From Saprospiraceae bacterium (lineage in GTDB: Bacteria; Bacteroidota; Bacteroidia; Chitinophagales; Saprospiraceae), in assembly GCA_028285085.1 (NCBI GenBank), contig JANQQI010000111.1, positions 1 through 64,000 of the forward strand: DNA of 64,000 bases, read 5' to 3'. The notes beneath the pieces are model-generated. The model searched no databases, had not been told where the DNA came from, and worked only from the letters and a program-made list of their open reading frames with translations. Below, piece by piece: positions 28,282 to 38,137 of this stretch. The translations under genes were made by a program, and so were the position numbers. Position 1 is the first letter of the stretch, and each line of letters starts with the position of its first letter.

Positions 28282-30399
28282 GTGTCTAAATCAAATAGTA
28301 TACTCGAAAGTTCCATCGAATATTTGAAAGGAGTCGGCCCGGTACGTGGTGAATTGCTCAAAAAAGAGCTGGGGATTTTCACTTTTCGTGATTTATTATT
28401 CCACTTTCCTTATCGATATGTCGACAAGACCCAATTTCATCGTATCCGTGATATTAATCAAGAGAGTGATACGGTGCAACTCCGAGGCATCCTCCGGCGG
28501 CTAGAAGTCCAGGGTGAGGGGCGCAAACGCCGCCTCGTTGGAAAACTACGTGATGAAACCGGAGCAATTGAGTTGGTCTGGTTCAAAGGGGTACATTGGT
28601 TAGAAAAAAGCCTGGTGGTTGGGCAACAATATGTGGCTTATGGCCGCGTGAATTCTTTCCGCGGTGCCATCAATATTCCGCATCCTGAGATCGAACCCTT
28701 GAATCCGGCTAATACACAGCAAGCCAGCACCTTTGCACCTGTTTATCCTAGTACAGAAAAACTAAATGCCAAAGGTCTCGATGCTAAAGGCCAACGCAAA
28801 GCCATTAAAGTGTTGCTGGACAAATTACAGGAAAATGATCTAGTGGAGAATCTCCCCGATTATGTTCTCAAGAAACTAAATGTCTCCAGTCGTTATCAAG
28901 CCCTGCAGGATATTCACTTTCCACCCCATCAACAAGCTTTGGATGCGGCCCGTAATCGATTGAAATTCGAAGAGCTGTTTTTTCTACAATTACGCTTGCT
29001 CCAAATTCGCAGGCGCCGAAAAGACGCCATCAAAGGGTTTGTTTTCCCAAGTATTGGTGAATATTTCAACACCTTTTTCCACCAAAAACTCCCTTTTGAT
29101 CTAACGGGCGCTCAAAAACGCGTACTTAAGGAAATCCGTCAGGATCTTCGTACCGGGGTGCAAATGAATCGTCTACTGCAAGGCGATGTGGGGAGTGGAA
29201 AGACCATCGTGGGGTTAATGACAATGCTGATGGCACTCGACAATGGTTTTCAGGCTTGTTTGATGGCACCCACTGAAATTTTGGCTCAACAGCATTATCA
29301 ATCCATCAGCAATTATCTCGAAGATATGCCCCTGCAGGTGGCTTTTCTCTCGGGCAGTGTCAAAGGCAAAAAACGTCGAGAAATTTTGGAAGCCCTCGAA
29401 GCAGGAGAGATTCATATTCTCATCGGTACCCACGCCTTGATTGAAGATCCAGTACGTTTCCAAAATTTGGGATTGGCCATTACCGATGAACAGCATCGTT
29501 TTGGCGTTGCACAGCGCGCTAAATTGTGGAAAAAAAGTAAAACACTTCCTCCTCATATTTTGGTGATGACGGCTACGCCAATTCCACGAACTTTAGCGAT
29601 GACGCTATACGGAGACTTGGATGTCTCGGTTATTGATGAACTCCCTCCGGGGCGCAAAGCCATTCAAACACTACATAAGACAGAAAACCATCGCCTTCGG
29701 GTCATCGGTTTTATGCGCGAAGAAATCGCCAAAGGTCGCCAGATTTATGTTGTATTTCCCTTGATCGAGGAATCGGCAAAGTTAGACCTCAAAAATCTGG
29801 AAGATGGTTACGAAAATTTGCTCCGTGAATTTCCCATGCCGGATTATCAAATCAGCATCGTACACGGGCGCATGAAACCTGCCGATAAAGATTTTGAAAT
29901 GCAGCGTTTTGTACGTGGCGAGACGCAAATCATGGTGGCCACTACCGTGATCGAAGTCGGAGTGAACGTGCCTAATGCTTCAGTGATGATCATTGAAAAC
30001 ACGGAACGTTTTGGCCTATCTCAATTACATCAGTTACGGGGCCGGGTAGGTCGCGGAGCCGAGCAAAGCTACTGTATCCTAATGTCAAGCTTTAAGTTAT
30101 CCAAGGAAGCCCGCGAGCGTATCCAGACGATGGTTCGCACTAACAATGGCTTTGATATCGCGGAGGCAGATCTCAAACTACGCGGCCCGGGGAATATCGA
30201 AGGGACTCAGCAAAGTGGTATGCTCAACTTCCGAATTGCCGATCTCGCGCGCGATGGGCGTATTCTCCAAACGGCGCGCGAAATTGCCGCTCGCATTTTA
30301 GACCATGATCCACGCTTAGAACAGGACATTCACCAACGCTTGCGACAGTATATGGAAGCCAACAGTAAGAAATTCCGGGTTTGGAGTAGGATCAGTTAA
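28282..30399 (+). CDS. recG: ATP-dependent DNA helicase RecG
   Basis: 705 residues from a GTG start. An N-terminal wedge/OB domain (about 1-190; FRDLLFHFPYRYVDKTQFHRI) is followed by SF2 helicase domains with Walker A GDVGSGKT (residues 301-308), PTEILAQQH, the box DEQHRFGV, TATPIPRTLAMTLYGDLD, QLRGRVGRG and the C-terminal GFDIAEADLKLRGPGN. RecG remodels stalled replication forks and Holliday junctions. The gene is single, reads away from rbfA, and has the full length for the family. Confidence 0.95.
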   Translation: MSKSNSILESSIEYLKGVGPVRGELLKKELGIFTFRDLLFHFPYRYVDKTQFHRIRDINQESDTVQLRGILRRLEVQGEGRKRRLVGKLRDETGAIELVWFKGVHWLEKSLVVGQQYVAYGRVNSFRGAINIPHPEIEPLNPANTQQASTFAPVYPSTEKLNAKGLDAKGQRKAIKVLLDKLQENDLVENLPDYVLKKLNVSSRYQALQDIHFPPHQQALDAARNRLKFEELFFLQLRLLQIRRRRKDAIKGFVFPSIGEYFNTFFHQKLPFDLTGAQKRVLKEIRQDLRTGVQMNRLLQGDVGSGKTIVGLMTMLMALDNGFQACLMAPTEILAQQHYQSISNYLEDMPLQVAFLSGSVKGKKRREILEALEAGEIHILIGTHALIEDPVRFQNLGLAITDEQHRFGVAQRAKLWKKSKTLPPHILVMTATPIPRTLAMTLYGDLDVSVIDELPPGRKAIQTLHKTENHRLRVIGFMREEIAKGRQIYVVFPLIEESAKLDLKNLEDGYENLLREFPMPDYQISIVHGRMKPADKDFEMQRFVRGETQIMVATTVIEVGVNVPNASVMIIENTERFGLSQLHQLRGRVGRGAEQSYCILMSSFKLSKEARERIQTMVRTNNGFDIAEADLKLRGPGNIEGTQQSGMLNFRIADLARDGRILQTAREIAARILDHDPRLEQDIHQRLRQYMEANSKKFRVWSRIS

Positions 30400-30751
30400 T
30401 TTCTCTCATTTATCGCTTCGATGGGGCAAAGTGCCGATTTGCTTGATGATACAAATTGCTCAATTTGATCTAAAAAACAATTTTTCTACTATCTACCTTA
30501 TTATTAACAGGAGTTTGTATTGTAAAATCATTAAATTTATGGCCGTTTTCGCTGTTAATTTCTGGTTAAAAAGATGGATTTGGTCCATTTTAATGATTAA
30601 ATTGATACAAAGCGCCGAATTAAGGACGTTTTAAAAGCACTGTTCTTTGGAAGGTGTCGCGATCAATGAAATCGCTACTGTAAAATACACAGTAACCGTT
30701 GACCCTTTCGCGAATCAACCCCGAAAAGCTGTACCAAAGAACCCAAAAAAG
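30400..30751. other. 352-base AT-rich intergenic region
   Basis: Between the recG stop and the ATG at 30752. The frame of the next gene is open from a TTG at 30647, but that stretch has no clear coding signal. No consensus promoter, terminator or RNA gene recognised. Confidence 0.4.
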
Positions 30752-32413
30752 ATGAGATTGGAAGATAAATGGCTCACCACTGCGAACCGGCTCGCAGTCG
30801 TATTACTGACCTTACTGTGGCTCCCACAGTTACATGCGTTCGGCACTACTAGCCTGAAAGCAGCCCCTAGCGTTAACTGCTGCGATTGTGATATTAATGG
30901 TGTTGACGGGCCTTATGTCTTTTACAAACGCAATAAAGTCGTTGTTAAAAATCTTTCTTTCAAGCAAGGCAAAGCTAAAGTTGATCAACGTGAATTCATG
31001 GCCAAGGATGAAGTTGGAAAAATTGTGGTCACCGTTGATAATGAAGAAAAAACACAGTTCACCGTTCAATTACATAGCGATTACGAAATCCCTCCAACGA
31101 AATATCCACAACCGGATCGCCTCTTCGCTATTTCCGATATCGAAGGTAATTTCAAAGCTTTTCAGCATACTTTGAAAGGAAACGGAGTAATTGATCGCAA
31201 CTACAACTGGGCTTTTGGCGATGGTCACTTAGTACTAATAGGCGACTTTTTTGACCGTGGGAAAAACGTAACCGCAGTCCTCTGGCTGATCTACGAGCTG
31301 GAACGACAAGCATTAGAACATGGCGGTATGGTCCACTTCATTATTGGTAACCACGAGGAGATGAATTTGCGTGGCGACACCCGCTATGTAGAAGAAAAGT
31401 ATAAGCTCACCGCCAAAGCACTCAAGATTAATCATCCCGGCCTCTATTCTACTCATACGGAATTGGGACGCTGGATACGCAGCAAAAATACAGTTGAAAA
31501 AATTGGTAAGACAATCTTCGTCCATGGCGGTATTAGCCCTGAGCTGGCCGATGCGCACTATCGCCTGGAAGAGATTAATAAGATTTCCCGCAAAAATCTA
31601 GGTAAAGACCGTTGGCGTTTAAACCAAAAAGGGGGAATGGCAAAAACGATTTTCAACGAATATGGCCCGATGTGGTATCGCGGTTATTTCAGTAGCTCTA
31701 CTAAACCGCATCGTGTAAACCGAGCCCTAGATCTCTACGGCGCCAAAAAAGTAGTGGTGGGGCATACTGTCGTACCTGTGGTATCCAGTTTATTCAATGA
31801 AAGAGTGATTGGAATCGATGTGAAGCATAAGATGGCCGTAGCGGATGGTACCGCCAATGCGCTACTCATCGAAGGAGATGAATTCTTCGCGGTAAATGTC
31901 ATTGGCAGTCGAACCCCGATTTCTCCCCTACTGTGTGAGGATGACATTGTGAAAGTATTCACAGCCATTAAAAATGGAGATATTAAGTCTGTCAAGCATT
32001 TTCTGAAGCGCGACAAACGCATCAATAAATATTACACTAAAAAGCAGTATACTTTAATGCACTTTGCGATCAAGCATCGTCAGCTTGATATTGTAGAATT
32101 ATTGACACAAAAAGGAGCGGATATTGAGCAGCATTACGAGCATAAGACGCCACTGATGTATGCGATTGCTTTAGGTCGAAATGATATCGCTCGTCTGTTG
32201 ATCACCAAAGGCGCAGACATTGATGCAGAAAATGCCGCGAATAAGACCCCTTTGTTTTACTGCGCAAAGTATAATAACATGGAAATGGCAGAAGTCCTTA
32301 TCACTCAAGGCGCCGATTTTCATCATCGTGATCGTAAAGGACGCACTGCTGCCGATTATGCTGTCAAGCACCAAAATGTGGCGGTGGCCAATTTTCTACG
32401 CGAACTACGATAA
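30752..32413 (+). CDS. secreted PPP-type metallophosphatase with C-terminal ankyrin repeats
   Basis: 553 residues from the ATG at 30752, which gives a signal peptide with a long n-region (MRLEDKWLTTANRLAVVLL, then TLLWLPQLHAFG). The phosphatase domain (about 120-400) has the binuclear-metal motifs in order: DIEGN (replacing GDxHG), LIGDFFDRG, IIGNHEEMN, FVHGGIS and VVGHTVV. This is the layout of bacterial PPP/calcineurin-like phosphatases (Shewanella-like and ApaH-like). The C-terminus (about 430-553) has four ankyrin units, such as QLDIVELLTQKGADIEQ, RNDIARLLITKGADIDA and NMEMAEVLITQGADFHH. A periplasmic or surface phosphatase tethered by ankyrin contacts is plausible. Monocistronic; convergent with fadJ, 25 bases apart. 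Confidence 0.85.
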   Translation: MRLEDKWLTTANRLAVVLLTLLWLPQLHAFGTTSLKAAPSVNCCDCDINGVDGPYVFYKRNKVVVKNLSFKQGKAKVDQREFMAKDEVGKIVVTVDNEEKTQFTVQLHSDYEIPPTKYPQPDRLFAISDIEGNFKAFQHTLKGNGVIDRNYNWAFGDGHLVLIGDFFDRGKNVTAVLWLIYELERQALEHGGMVHFIIGNHEEMNLRGDTRYVEEKYKLTAKALKINHPGLYSTHTELGRWIRSKNTVEKIGKTIFVHGGISPELADAHYRLEEINKISRKNLGKDRWRLNQKGGMAKTIFNEYGPMWYRGYFSSSTKPHRVNRALDLYGAKKVVVGHTVVPVVSSLFNERVIGIDVKHKMAVADGTANALLIEGDEFFAVNVIGSRTPISPLLCEDDIVKVFTAIKNGDIKSVKHFLKRDKRINKYYTKKQYTLMHFAIKHRQLDIVELLTQKGADIEQHYEHKTPLMYAIALGRNDIARLLITKGADIDAENAANKTPLFYCAKYNNMEMAEVLITQGADFHHRDRKGRTAADYAVKHQNVAVANFLRELR

Positions 32414-32438
32414 AATCATTCCTCTTAACAAGTCTGTT

Positions 32439-34568
32439 TTAGAACGTCTCCCCCTTTTCTGCACGCTTACGCAAGAGTCGCGGCACCTTGAAACGGGGTC
32501 CGTGTAGCTGCTCATAATGCTGGCATTGCTCGACAAAAGCTTCCACGCCATAATCATTGATATACTGCAAGGTCCCCCCCTTGAAAGCCGGGAATCCCCA
32601 ACCGTAAACGCTACCAAGATTAGCTTCCGGTACCGATTTGATAATCTTCTCCTGTAAGCACCATACCGCCTCAATCACCTGCGCAAACATAAAACGCTCA
32701 ATCAGCTCATGCCGATCCCATTCCGTTTTGGTCGTAGGAAAATGTGTGGTAAGCTCTGGCCAGATATAAGGCTCACCTTCGTTGGGATAGTCATAAAAGC
32801 CATGGCTGTTCAATCCCTTTCCGGGGCGATCCAGCACATTGATCATTTTGTGGAGCGTAGCCACGGAGGGATGCTGAATGTATTTAGGGCCGTAGTTGAC
32901 GGCAGCCTGATTTTCGTAACGCAGAATCATCTTCAAACTTGAATCATCAGCCATTGCTAAAGCGCCTTTCGGCATCCCGGCCTGGACACCGAGATTTTCG
33001 ATGAGCGCGGGCGCATAACCTTCCTGGAGCATGCTAATGCCTTCGAGCACATAGGTATTCAGTACTCTAGAAGCATAAAAGCCCCAACTATCTTTAGCAA
33101 TGATGGGCGTTTTACGAATCTTTTTCACAAAATCGAAAGCTCGCGCAATCGTTTCGTCCGAAGTCAATTCTCCTTTGACAATTTCTACCAAAGGTACTTC
33201 CGAAACGGGTGCAAAGAAATGCAAGCCAACAAAATTCTCCGGTCGACTCGAAGAGCCTGCCAAGTGAGTAATCGGAATGGATAAGGTATTCGTGGCTAAA
33301 AATGCGTAGCGATCCATATAACGCTCTGCCTCTTTAGTCACTTTGGATTTGACCATCTCGTTTTCAAAAACCGATTCAATGACCAAATCACAATCCGCAA
33401 AATCTTCGGAAGATTCGGTGGTCTGAATTCTGGACAACAAATGTTCTCGAGCCGAGGCGGTAATTTTTTGTGTCTGTTCTAATTCCTGCAATTGCTTCGC
33501 GCTGTATTCTTTTCCGCGTTCAGCAATGCCTTTGGAAACGTCCTTGAGGACAACATCCATTCCATTGAGAATGCAAATGTAAGCGATACCACTGCCCATC
33601 GTTCCGGCCCCTACGATACCAACCTTTTTTGGCCGGAACTTACCGAAGCCTTTCGGACGATTCTCTCCATTCTTAATTGCATTGAAATCGTACCAGAATA
33701 CTTTGGTCATATTACGCGCCGCCTTACTCATCAATAACTGCGTGAAGTAGCGACTCTCAATCTTTTCGGCGGTCGTGAAGTCCACTTTCGAAGCTTCTAC
33801 CAACGTATTCAGAATGGCGCGAGGCGCTGGATAATTATGGCCGTATTTTTTAGCTAGCTGCGCCGTCAGGATGCGTACGCGATTGGCTACTGCCGGATGA
33901 CGCATCGTACCTCCGGGAATTTTACTTTTTAGTCTATCCCAAGGGCGACGGCCTTCTTCGGTGGCCAAAATCCAATCCCGTGCTTTTTCCAGCATTTCTT
34001 TGGGTGTGCTCGCTAGTTCATCAATAATCCCTAACTCCATCGCCTCTTGTGGATTATAGCTGCGCCCGGAAGTCAAAATTGTGAACGCTTTTTCAATACC
34101 CAAAAGCCACATCAAACGCAATACGCCCCCACTTCCCGGCATTAGTCCCAACGACACTTCAGGATGTCCCAGCTGGATGTTTACGTCATCAATCACTACT
34201 CGATGATGGCAAGCTAATGCCATTTCGAAGCCCGTGCCCAGCGCAGTACCATTTATAGCAGCGACAACGGGTACACCGGGACTCTCGATATCCCGAAAAA
34301 AGGATTTGAGCTTTTTTGAAAATTCAAAAATCGCTTCGGCTTCTTGATTTTGATAGAGATAATCTAAATCACCACCTGCTAGAAAAGATTTTTTCGCAGA
34401 AGTGATAATGACACCGCGTAGTGCACCTTTTTCCTTTTCATCTTTGAGATGCCGGATGACTGGAATAAAAGCCTCACCAATTTCGTGATTGATGATATTA
34501 ACATTCCGATTAGCCATGTCCAGCGTCAAGGTCACGATGTTATCAATATCTTTTTTATAATGGATCAT
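32439..34568 (-). CDS. fadJ: fatty-acid oxidation complex alpha subunit (enoyl-CoA hydratase / 3-hydroxyacyl-CoA dehydrogenase)
   Basis: 709 residues. The N-terminal crotonase domain (about 1-190) keeps both catalytic glutamates, Glu115 (GTGFEMALAC) and Glu137 (GHPEVSLGLMPGSGG). The 3-hydroxyacyl-CoA dehydrogenase domain starts about residue 315 with the NAD motif KVGIVGAGTMGSGIA and contains NFVGLHFFAPV and SRVLNTYVLEG. Together these catalyse hydration and oxidation in beta-oxidation. The partner thiolase is encoded 82 bases upstream on the same strand, the usual fadI-fadJ or fadA-fadB pairing. FadJ versus FadB cannot be settled from sequence alone. Confidence 0.9.
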   Translation of the reverse strand: MIHYKKDIDNIVTLTLDMANRNVNIINHEIGEAFIPVIRHLKDEKEKGALRGVIITSAKKSFLAGGDLDYLYQNQEAEAIFEFSKKLKSFFRDIESPGVPVVAAINGTALGTGFEMALACHHRVVIDDVNIQLGHPEVSLGLMPGSGGVLRLMWLLGIEKAFTILTSGRSYNPQEAMELGIIDELASTPKEMLEKARDWILATEEGRRPWDRLKSKIPGGTMRHPAVANRVRILTAQLAKKYGHNYPAPRAILNTLVEASKVDFTTAEKIESRYFTQLLMSKAARNMTKVFWYDFNAIKNGENRPKGFGKFRPKKVGIVGAGTMGSGIAYICILNGMDVVLKDVSKGIAERGKEYSAKQLQELEQTQKITASAREHLLSRIQTTESSEDFADCDLVIESVFENEMVKSKVTKEAERYMDRYAFLATNTLSIPITHLAGSSSRPENFVGLHFFAPVSEVPLVEIVKGELTSDETIARAFDFVKKIRKTPIIAKDSWGFYASRVLNTYVLEGISMLQEGYAPALIENLGVQAGMPKGALAMADDSSLKMILRYENQAAVNYGPKYIQHPSVATLHKMINVLDRPGKGLNSHGFYDYPNEGEPYIWPELTTHFPTTKTEWDRHELIERFMFAQVIEAVWCLQEKIIKSVPEANLGSVYGWGFPAFKGGTLQYINDYGVEAFVEQCQHYEQLHGPRFKVPRLLRKRAEKGETF

Positions 34569-34650
34569 GCGTAGCTGACTAGTTAGCTTAAGTTATCAAT
34601 ATTCAACTTCCTTGCAGAAGGGATGACAATTTGCGTTTGAAAAATAGAGT

Positions 34651-35856
34651 TTAAACTCTTTCAATAATGGTAGCGATCCCCATACCCCCACCGATACACA
34701 TAGTGACCAAGCCTGTATTAAGATCGCGACGTTCTAATTCATCCAGCAAGGTCCCCAAAAGCATCGTGCCGGTCGCCCCAAGTGGATGTCCCATTGCAAT
34801 GGCTCCACCATTGACATTAAGTTGTTCATCGGCTACGTCCAACTCCCGTTGGAATTTAAGCACGACCGAGGCAAAGGCTTCGTTGACTTCCCAAAGATCA
34901 ATATCCGAGGGTTGCATCCCTGCAAGTTGTAAAGCTTTGCGACTTGCTGGTGCCGGTCCGGTGAGCATAATGGTCGGCTCAGTCCCTACCACAGCGCAAG
35001 CCCGAATCCGGGCCCGTGCCTTCAGGCCGTGGGACTTCCCACTTGCCTCCGAACCAATTAGGGCAACCGCTGCACCGTCAACAATCCCGGAGGAATTACC
35101 CGCAGTATGCTGGTACTCAATATTTTCAACCTCGGGATACTTTTGCAGCGCCATTGCTTCAAAGCCCGCAGCACCTAAGTCGGCAAAAGCCGGACGTAGG
35201 CTTGCCAATTGTTCCAAGGTGGTCCCGGGACGCAGGTGCTCATCTTTTTCTAAGACCGAAATACCGTTAAAGTCTCGAATAGGAATTACCGAGCTGTTGA
35301 AATAGGATTTCTCCCAAGCGTATGCCGATCGTTCCTGCGAGCGTAAGGCGTATTGATCCAAGTCTTCACGCGAAAATCCTTCTATGGTTGCAATCAGGTC
35401 GGCTGAAACCCCTTGCGGCACATAATTCACTCGGGCCATTACTTCGGGATCAAAGAGCAAAGCGCCACCATCACTGCCCATCGGGACACGACTCATACTT
35501 TCGACGCCTCCTGCGACAATTAAATCACTCCAACCCGAACGAATTTTCATGGCGGCCAGGTTAACGGCTTCCAAACCAGAAGCACAAAAACGATTGAGTT
35601 GTATTCCGGGTACTTTTTCCGACCATCCCGCATAGAGTAATCCAGCTTTGGCAATCACGGCGCCCTGATCATCAGTAGGCGTCACGCAACCAATAATGGC
35701 ATCGTCTACCGCAGCGGTATCAAAATCCTGCCGGGCCGTTAAGGCATTAAAGCATTGCGCTAGTAGTTCAACAGGTTTTACTCCAAACAAAGCACCACTT
35801 GATTTTCCCTTGCCACGGGGCGTTCGCAAGGCATCAAACAGATAGGCATCGGTCAT
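34651..35856 (-). CDS. acetyl-CoA C-acyltransferase (thiolase)
   Basis: 401 residues. Catalytic residues are present: Cys91 in [11 protein letters not shown], His357 in [10 protein letters not shown] and Cys387 in [10 protein letters not shown]. It starts [18 protein letters not shown], typical of thiolase I degradative enzymes (FadA/FadI). It carries out the last step of beta-oxidation on the product of the fadJ-type enzyme, which is the next gene. A -7 element lies just upstream. Length and motifs are normal; degradative rather than biosynthetic use is inferred from the neighbour. Confidence 0.92.
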   Translation of the reverse strand: MTDAYLFDALRTPRGKGKSSGALFGVKPVELLAQCFNALTARQDFDTAAVDDAIIGCVTPTDDQGAVIAKAGLLYAGWSEKVPGIQLNRFCASGLEAVNLAAMKIRSGWSDLIVAGGVESMSRVPMGSDGGALLFDPEVMARVNYVPQGVSADLIATIEGFSREDLDQYALRSQERSAYAWEKSYFNSSVIPIRDFNGISVLEKDEHLRPGTTLEQLASLRPAFADLGAAGFEAMALQKYPEVENIEYQHTAGNSSGIVDGAAVALIGSEASGKSHGLKARARIRACAVVGTEPTIMLTGPAPASRKALQLAGMQPSDIDLWEVNEAFASVVLKFQRELDVADEQLNVNGGAIAMGHPLGATGTMLLGTLLDELERRDLNTGLVTMCIGGGMGIATIIERV

Positions 35857-35876
35857 ATCGAATTATTGAGTTGGTA

Positions 35877-35884
35877 CAAATGTA
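35877..35884 (-). promoter_or_regulatory. -7 element candidate for the beta-oxidation operon
   Basis: The minus strand reads TACATTTG, a full match to TAnnTTTG, 21 bases upstream of the thiolase start at 35856. A GTG rather than TTG lies 20 bases further upstream, so the -33 half is weak. Confidence 0.42.
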
Positions 35885-36100
35885 TTAAGAGCGAATTTAA
35901 AATGCACCCTTCACTTGATAAAATCAGTTACAAAAACCTCTCCCGGTCGATTCCGATAGTTTTAGATCCCAATTTTTGTTGACTTACCAAGTCAATGCAC
36001 AAGGACTAATCGGAAATTTTTGACTTTCCGTAGAGAAAGCTGAGCCCAATTCTTTTTTACCATTATTTTTAAAATTGTAATCAGAAAAGAACAACTTACA

Positions 36101-36466
36101 ATGGCAACAAATAAATTAAAATTAACGGGCTTTGCTCGATTCTTCTTAGTCATGCTCATCCTGGCGCCTCTCGCCTTCTTTGGCGCATCATATTATAATG
36201 GTGAAGATGGAATAGCGAAGATCAAAGCGCTTTTCAGCGGAAAGGAAAATACCGAAGTCGTCACCGAACAGCCACAGCCTGCTACCGAAACAGAAATTAA
36301 TGCCGAAGTTGCTAGACTGCGTGATGAGCTAAGTACAAAAACCCAAAAGCTGGAAGAATTGTATAAACGCAATGCAGAATTAGAAAAACAGCTCAAAGAT
36401 CAGGCAGCGGAATTGGTCGAAGTCAAAGCCCAGCTGGATAAAATCAAATCCGCTGTAGGTCAATAG
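36101..36466 (+). CDS. small membrane-anchored coiled-coil protein
   Basis: 121 residues. One N-terminal span (about 10-30, FARFFLVMLILAPLAFFGASY), a short linker, and from about residue 58 a Glu/Lys/Leu heptad region to the end (VARLRDELSTKTQKLEELYKRNAELEKQLKDQ in two halves), predicted coiled coil. No family is recognised. The position next to a holin-like membrane protein gene suggests an envelope role, but that is inference. The segment between them forms a long stem-loop (36478-36513). Confidence 0.72.
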   Translation: MATNKLKLTGFARFFLVMLILAPLAFFGASYYNGEDGIAKIKALFSGKENTEVVTEQPQPATETEINAEVARLRDELSTKTQKLEELYKRNAELEKQLKDQAAELVEVKAQLDKIKSAVGQ

Positions 36467-36477
36467 GCGTACCATGC

Positions 36478-36513
36478 TTTTTCTGGTAGTTGTTTCGGCA
36501 ATTGCCAGAAAAA
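36478..36513. repeat. 15-bp inverted repeat between two small membrane-protein genes
   Basis: Arms TTTTTCTGGTAGTTG and CAATTGCCAGAAAAA pair over 15 bases with two G-T wobbles around a 6-base loop. The T-run is in the 5' arm and the A-run in the 3' arm, the opposite of an intrinsic terminator. Confidence 0.6.
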
Positions 36514-36546
36514 ACTTAATTTCCGAGTGAACAAACAAAACACACC

Positions 36547-36909
36547 ATGGAATCTACACTGCCTGAATCCATTTCCAGCTTATTTACTTCTGGTCTTCTC
36601 ATCAAATTATTAGTCAATGCCGCTTCGCTTTTCATTGCCGCGAAAATTCTGGACGGTGTCGAAATCAAAAGCTTTGGTAAGGCGTTAATCGTAGCTCTTG
36701 TCCTGGCGATCTTGAATGTCACCTTGGGCAATTATCTTGAAGACGTTACTGGCTGGACAGTCGGGCTATTAAGCTTTCTCGTTGATGCGGCCGTACTACT
36801 GGTGGCATCCTGGATTTTAGATGGTTTCAAAATCAAAGGTATTTTCTGGGCGATTATCTTAGCCGTCGTTTTATCACTTATTAATGGTTTACTATTTAGA
36901 ATCTTGTAA
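36547..36909 (+). CDS. phage-holin-4-like membrane protein
   Basis: 120 residues with four hydrophobic spans (about 13-33, 42-62, 70-92 and 96-118) and few charges, matching the Mycobacterial phage holin-like / Phage_holin_4_2 family (GVEIKSFGKALIVALVLAILN, then GFKIKGIFWAIILAVVLSL as an internal duplication of the same pattern). In Bacteroidota such proteins occur as ordinary chromosomal genes and are not evidence of a prophage. Function is unknown. 154 bases upstream of the hydroxyacid dehydrogenase gene. Confidence 0.78.
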   Translation: MESTLPESISSLFTSGLLIKLLVNAASLFIAAKILDGVEIKSFGKALIVALVLAILNVTLGNYLEDVTGWTVGLLSFLVDAAVLLVASWILDGFKIKGIFWAIILAVVLSLINGLLFRIL

Positions 36910-37063
36910 AATTCTAGTGTCTGAACAAGTAGGCTACCGATTATTCCATTATACGATTTAGCTCGATTTCTTGACCCTTTTTTAACATAGGGGGCTGGTA
37001 TTCGTCCTCGAAAATCATTTACTTTGCGTTTTCTTTCCAATCACCATAAACGCAACGGTTTTT

Positions 37064-38026
37064 ATGATTAAAATACTCGTTAATGACGGCATTCACCCAG
37101 ATGGTAAAATGCTGTTAGAAGAAGCTAATTATCAAGTCGACACGAATCGCATTCCCCAAGAAGAGCTTACGGAAAAATTGCCAGCCTACGATGTGATCAT
37201 CGTGCGTAGTGCAACGAAAGTGCGCAAAGATTTGATTGATCGATGTCCAAATTTGAAAATTATCGCGCGTGGAGGTGTTGGGCTAGACAACATTGATGTA
37301 GAATACGCCCGTAGTAAAGGCATTGAGGTGATCAATACGCCTGCCGCTTCGTCCCAAGCTGTGGCGGAATTAGCTTTTGCACATATGTTCTCATTGGCGC
37401 GCTACCTGCACCAATCAAATCGTGCAATGCCAACCAAAGGTAATACGGAATTCAAAGCCTTAAAGAAAAGCTACTCTAAAGGGATTCAGCTCCGCGGTAA
37501 AACGCTGGGAATTATCGGTTTTGGTCGCATCGGCCAGGAGACTGCACGTATTGGCTTAGCCCTCGGAATGAACGTTCTTCCGGTAGATTTGATGATCGAT
37601 GAAGAAAACATTGCCATTAGTCTATTCAATAATACCGATGTTAATCTCAGTGTGCGCGTTCCCACCGTCAAGATGGATGAAATGTTAGCCAAAGCCGATT
37701 TCATCAGTTTACACTTACCTTCATTAAGCAAACCATTAATTGATGCCGCAGCAATGGCTAAGATGAAAGATGGTGTGGTCCTGATCAATACAGCTCGTGG
37801 AGGTATTATTGACGAAGTTGCCTTGCTGGAAGCACTGGCATCCGGGAAGGTCGGTGCAGCCGGTTTGGATGTTTTCGAAGGTGAGCCCACACCTCGCCAA
37901 GAATTATTGGAGCATCCTCAGATTTCACTGACTCCACATATTGGTGCGTCCACAGCGGCCGCTCAGCGTAATATTGGTCTGGAACTGGCTGATAAGATTA
38001 TTGCTCACTTCGGTGATGATAAATAA
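37064..38026 (+). CDS. serA: D-2-hydroxyacid dehydrogenase, phosphoglycerate dehydrogenase type
   Basis: 320 residues, catalytic and NAD-binding lobes only (no ACT domain). Motifs: GVGLDNIDVEYA, the Rossmann GFGRIGQETA, and the catalytic Arg, Glu and His in NTARGGIID, GLDVFEGEPTP and TPHIGASTAA. It most resembles the short SerA of Bacteroidota, which makes 3-phosphohydroxypyruvate for serine synthesis; other 2-hydroxyacid substrates cannot be excluded and no serC or serB is adjacent. Lacking an ACT domain, it should not be feedback-inhibited by serine in the E. coli manner. A strong terminator follows at 38073-38107. Confidence 0.82.
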   Translation: MIKILVNDGIHPDGKMLLEEANYQVDTNRIPQEELTEKLPAYDVIIVRSATKVRKDLIDRCPNLKIIARGGVGLDNIDVEYARSKGIEVINTPAASSQAVAELAFAHMFSLARYLHQSNRAMPTKGNTEFKALKKSYSKGIQLRGKTLGIIGFGRIGQETARIGLALGMNVLPVDLMIDEENIAISLFNNTDVNLSVRVPTVKMDEMLAKADFISLHLPSLSKPLIDAAAMAKMKDGVVLINTARGGIIDEVALLEALASGKVGAAGLDVFEGEPTPRQELLEHPQISLTPHIGASTAAAQRNIGLELADKIIAHFGDDK

Positions 38027-38072
38027 TAAACGGAGAAGATTGATTTTCAAATAAAGTCATTCATCCCTCAAT

Positions 38073-38107
38073 AAAAAAGCCCCGAGATCATGATCCCGGG
38101 GCTTTTT
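38073..38107. terminator. intrinsic terminator, bidirectional
   Basis: A6 followed by stem GCCCCG / CGGGGC with further pairing GATC / GATC in the loop, then T5. It separates the convergent hydroxyacid dehydrogenase gene and the two-domain FKBP gene, and works on either strand. Confidence 0.92.
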
Positions 38108-38137
38108 CGTTTGAAGAAAATAAGTCATTCAACCTAA

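Noticed and set aside
34667-35305. Plus-strand frame of 212 codons opposite the thiolase gene
   Set aside because: It is the reverse-strand shadow of a gene with full catalytic motifs; its own translation is Ser/Pro/Arg-rich with no motif.
36547-36909. Prophage indicated by a holin-like gene
   Set aside because: No other phage genes are near, and this protein type is common as an ordinary chromosomal gene in Bacteroidota.
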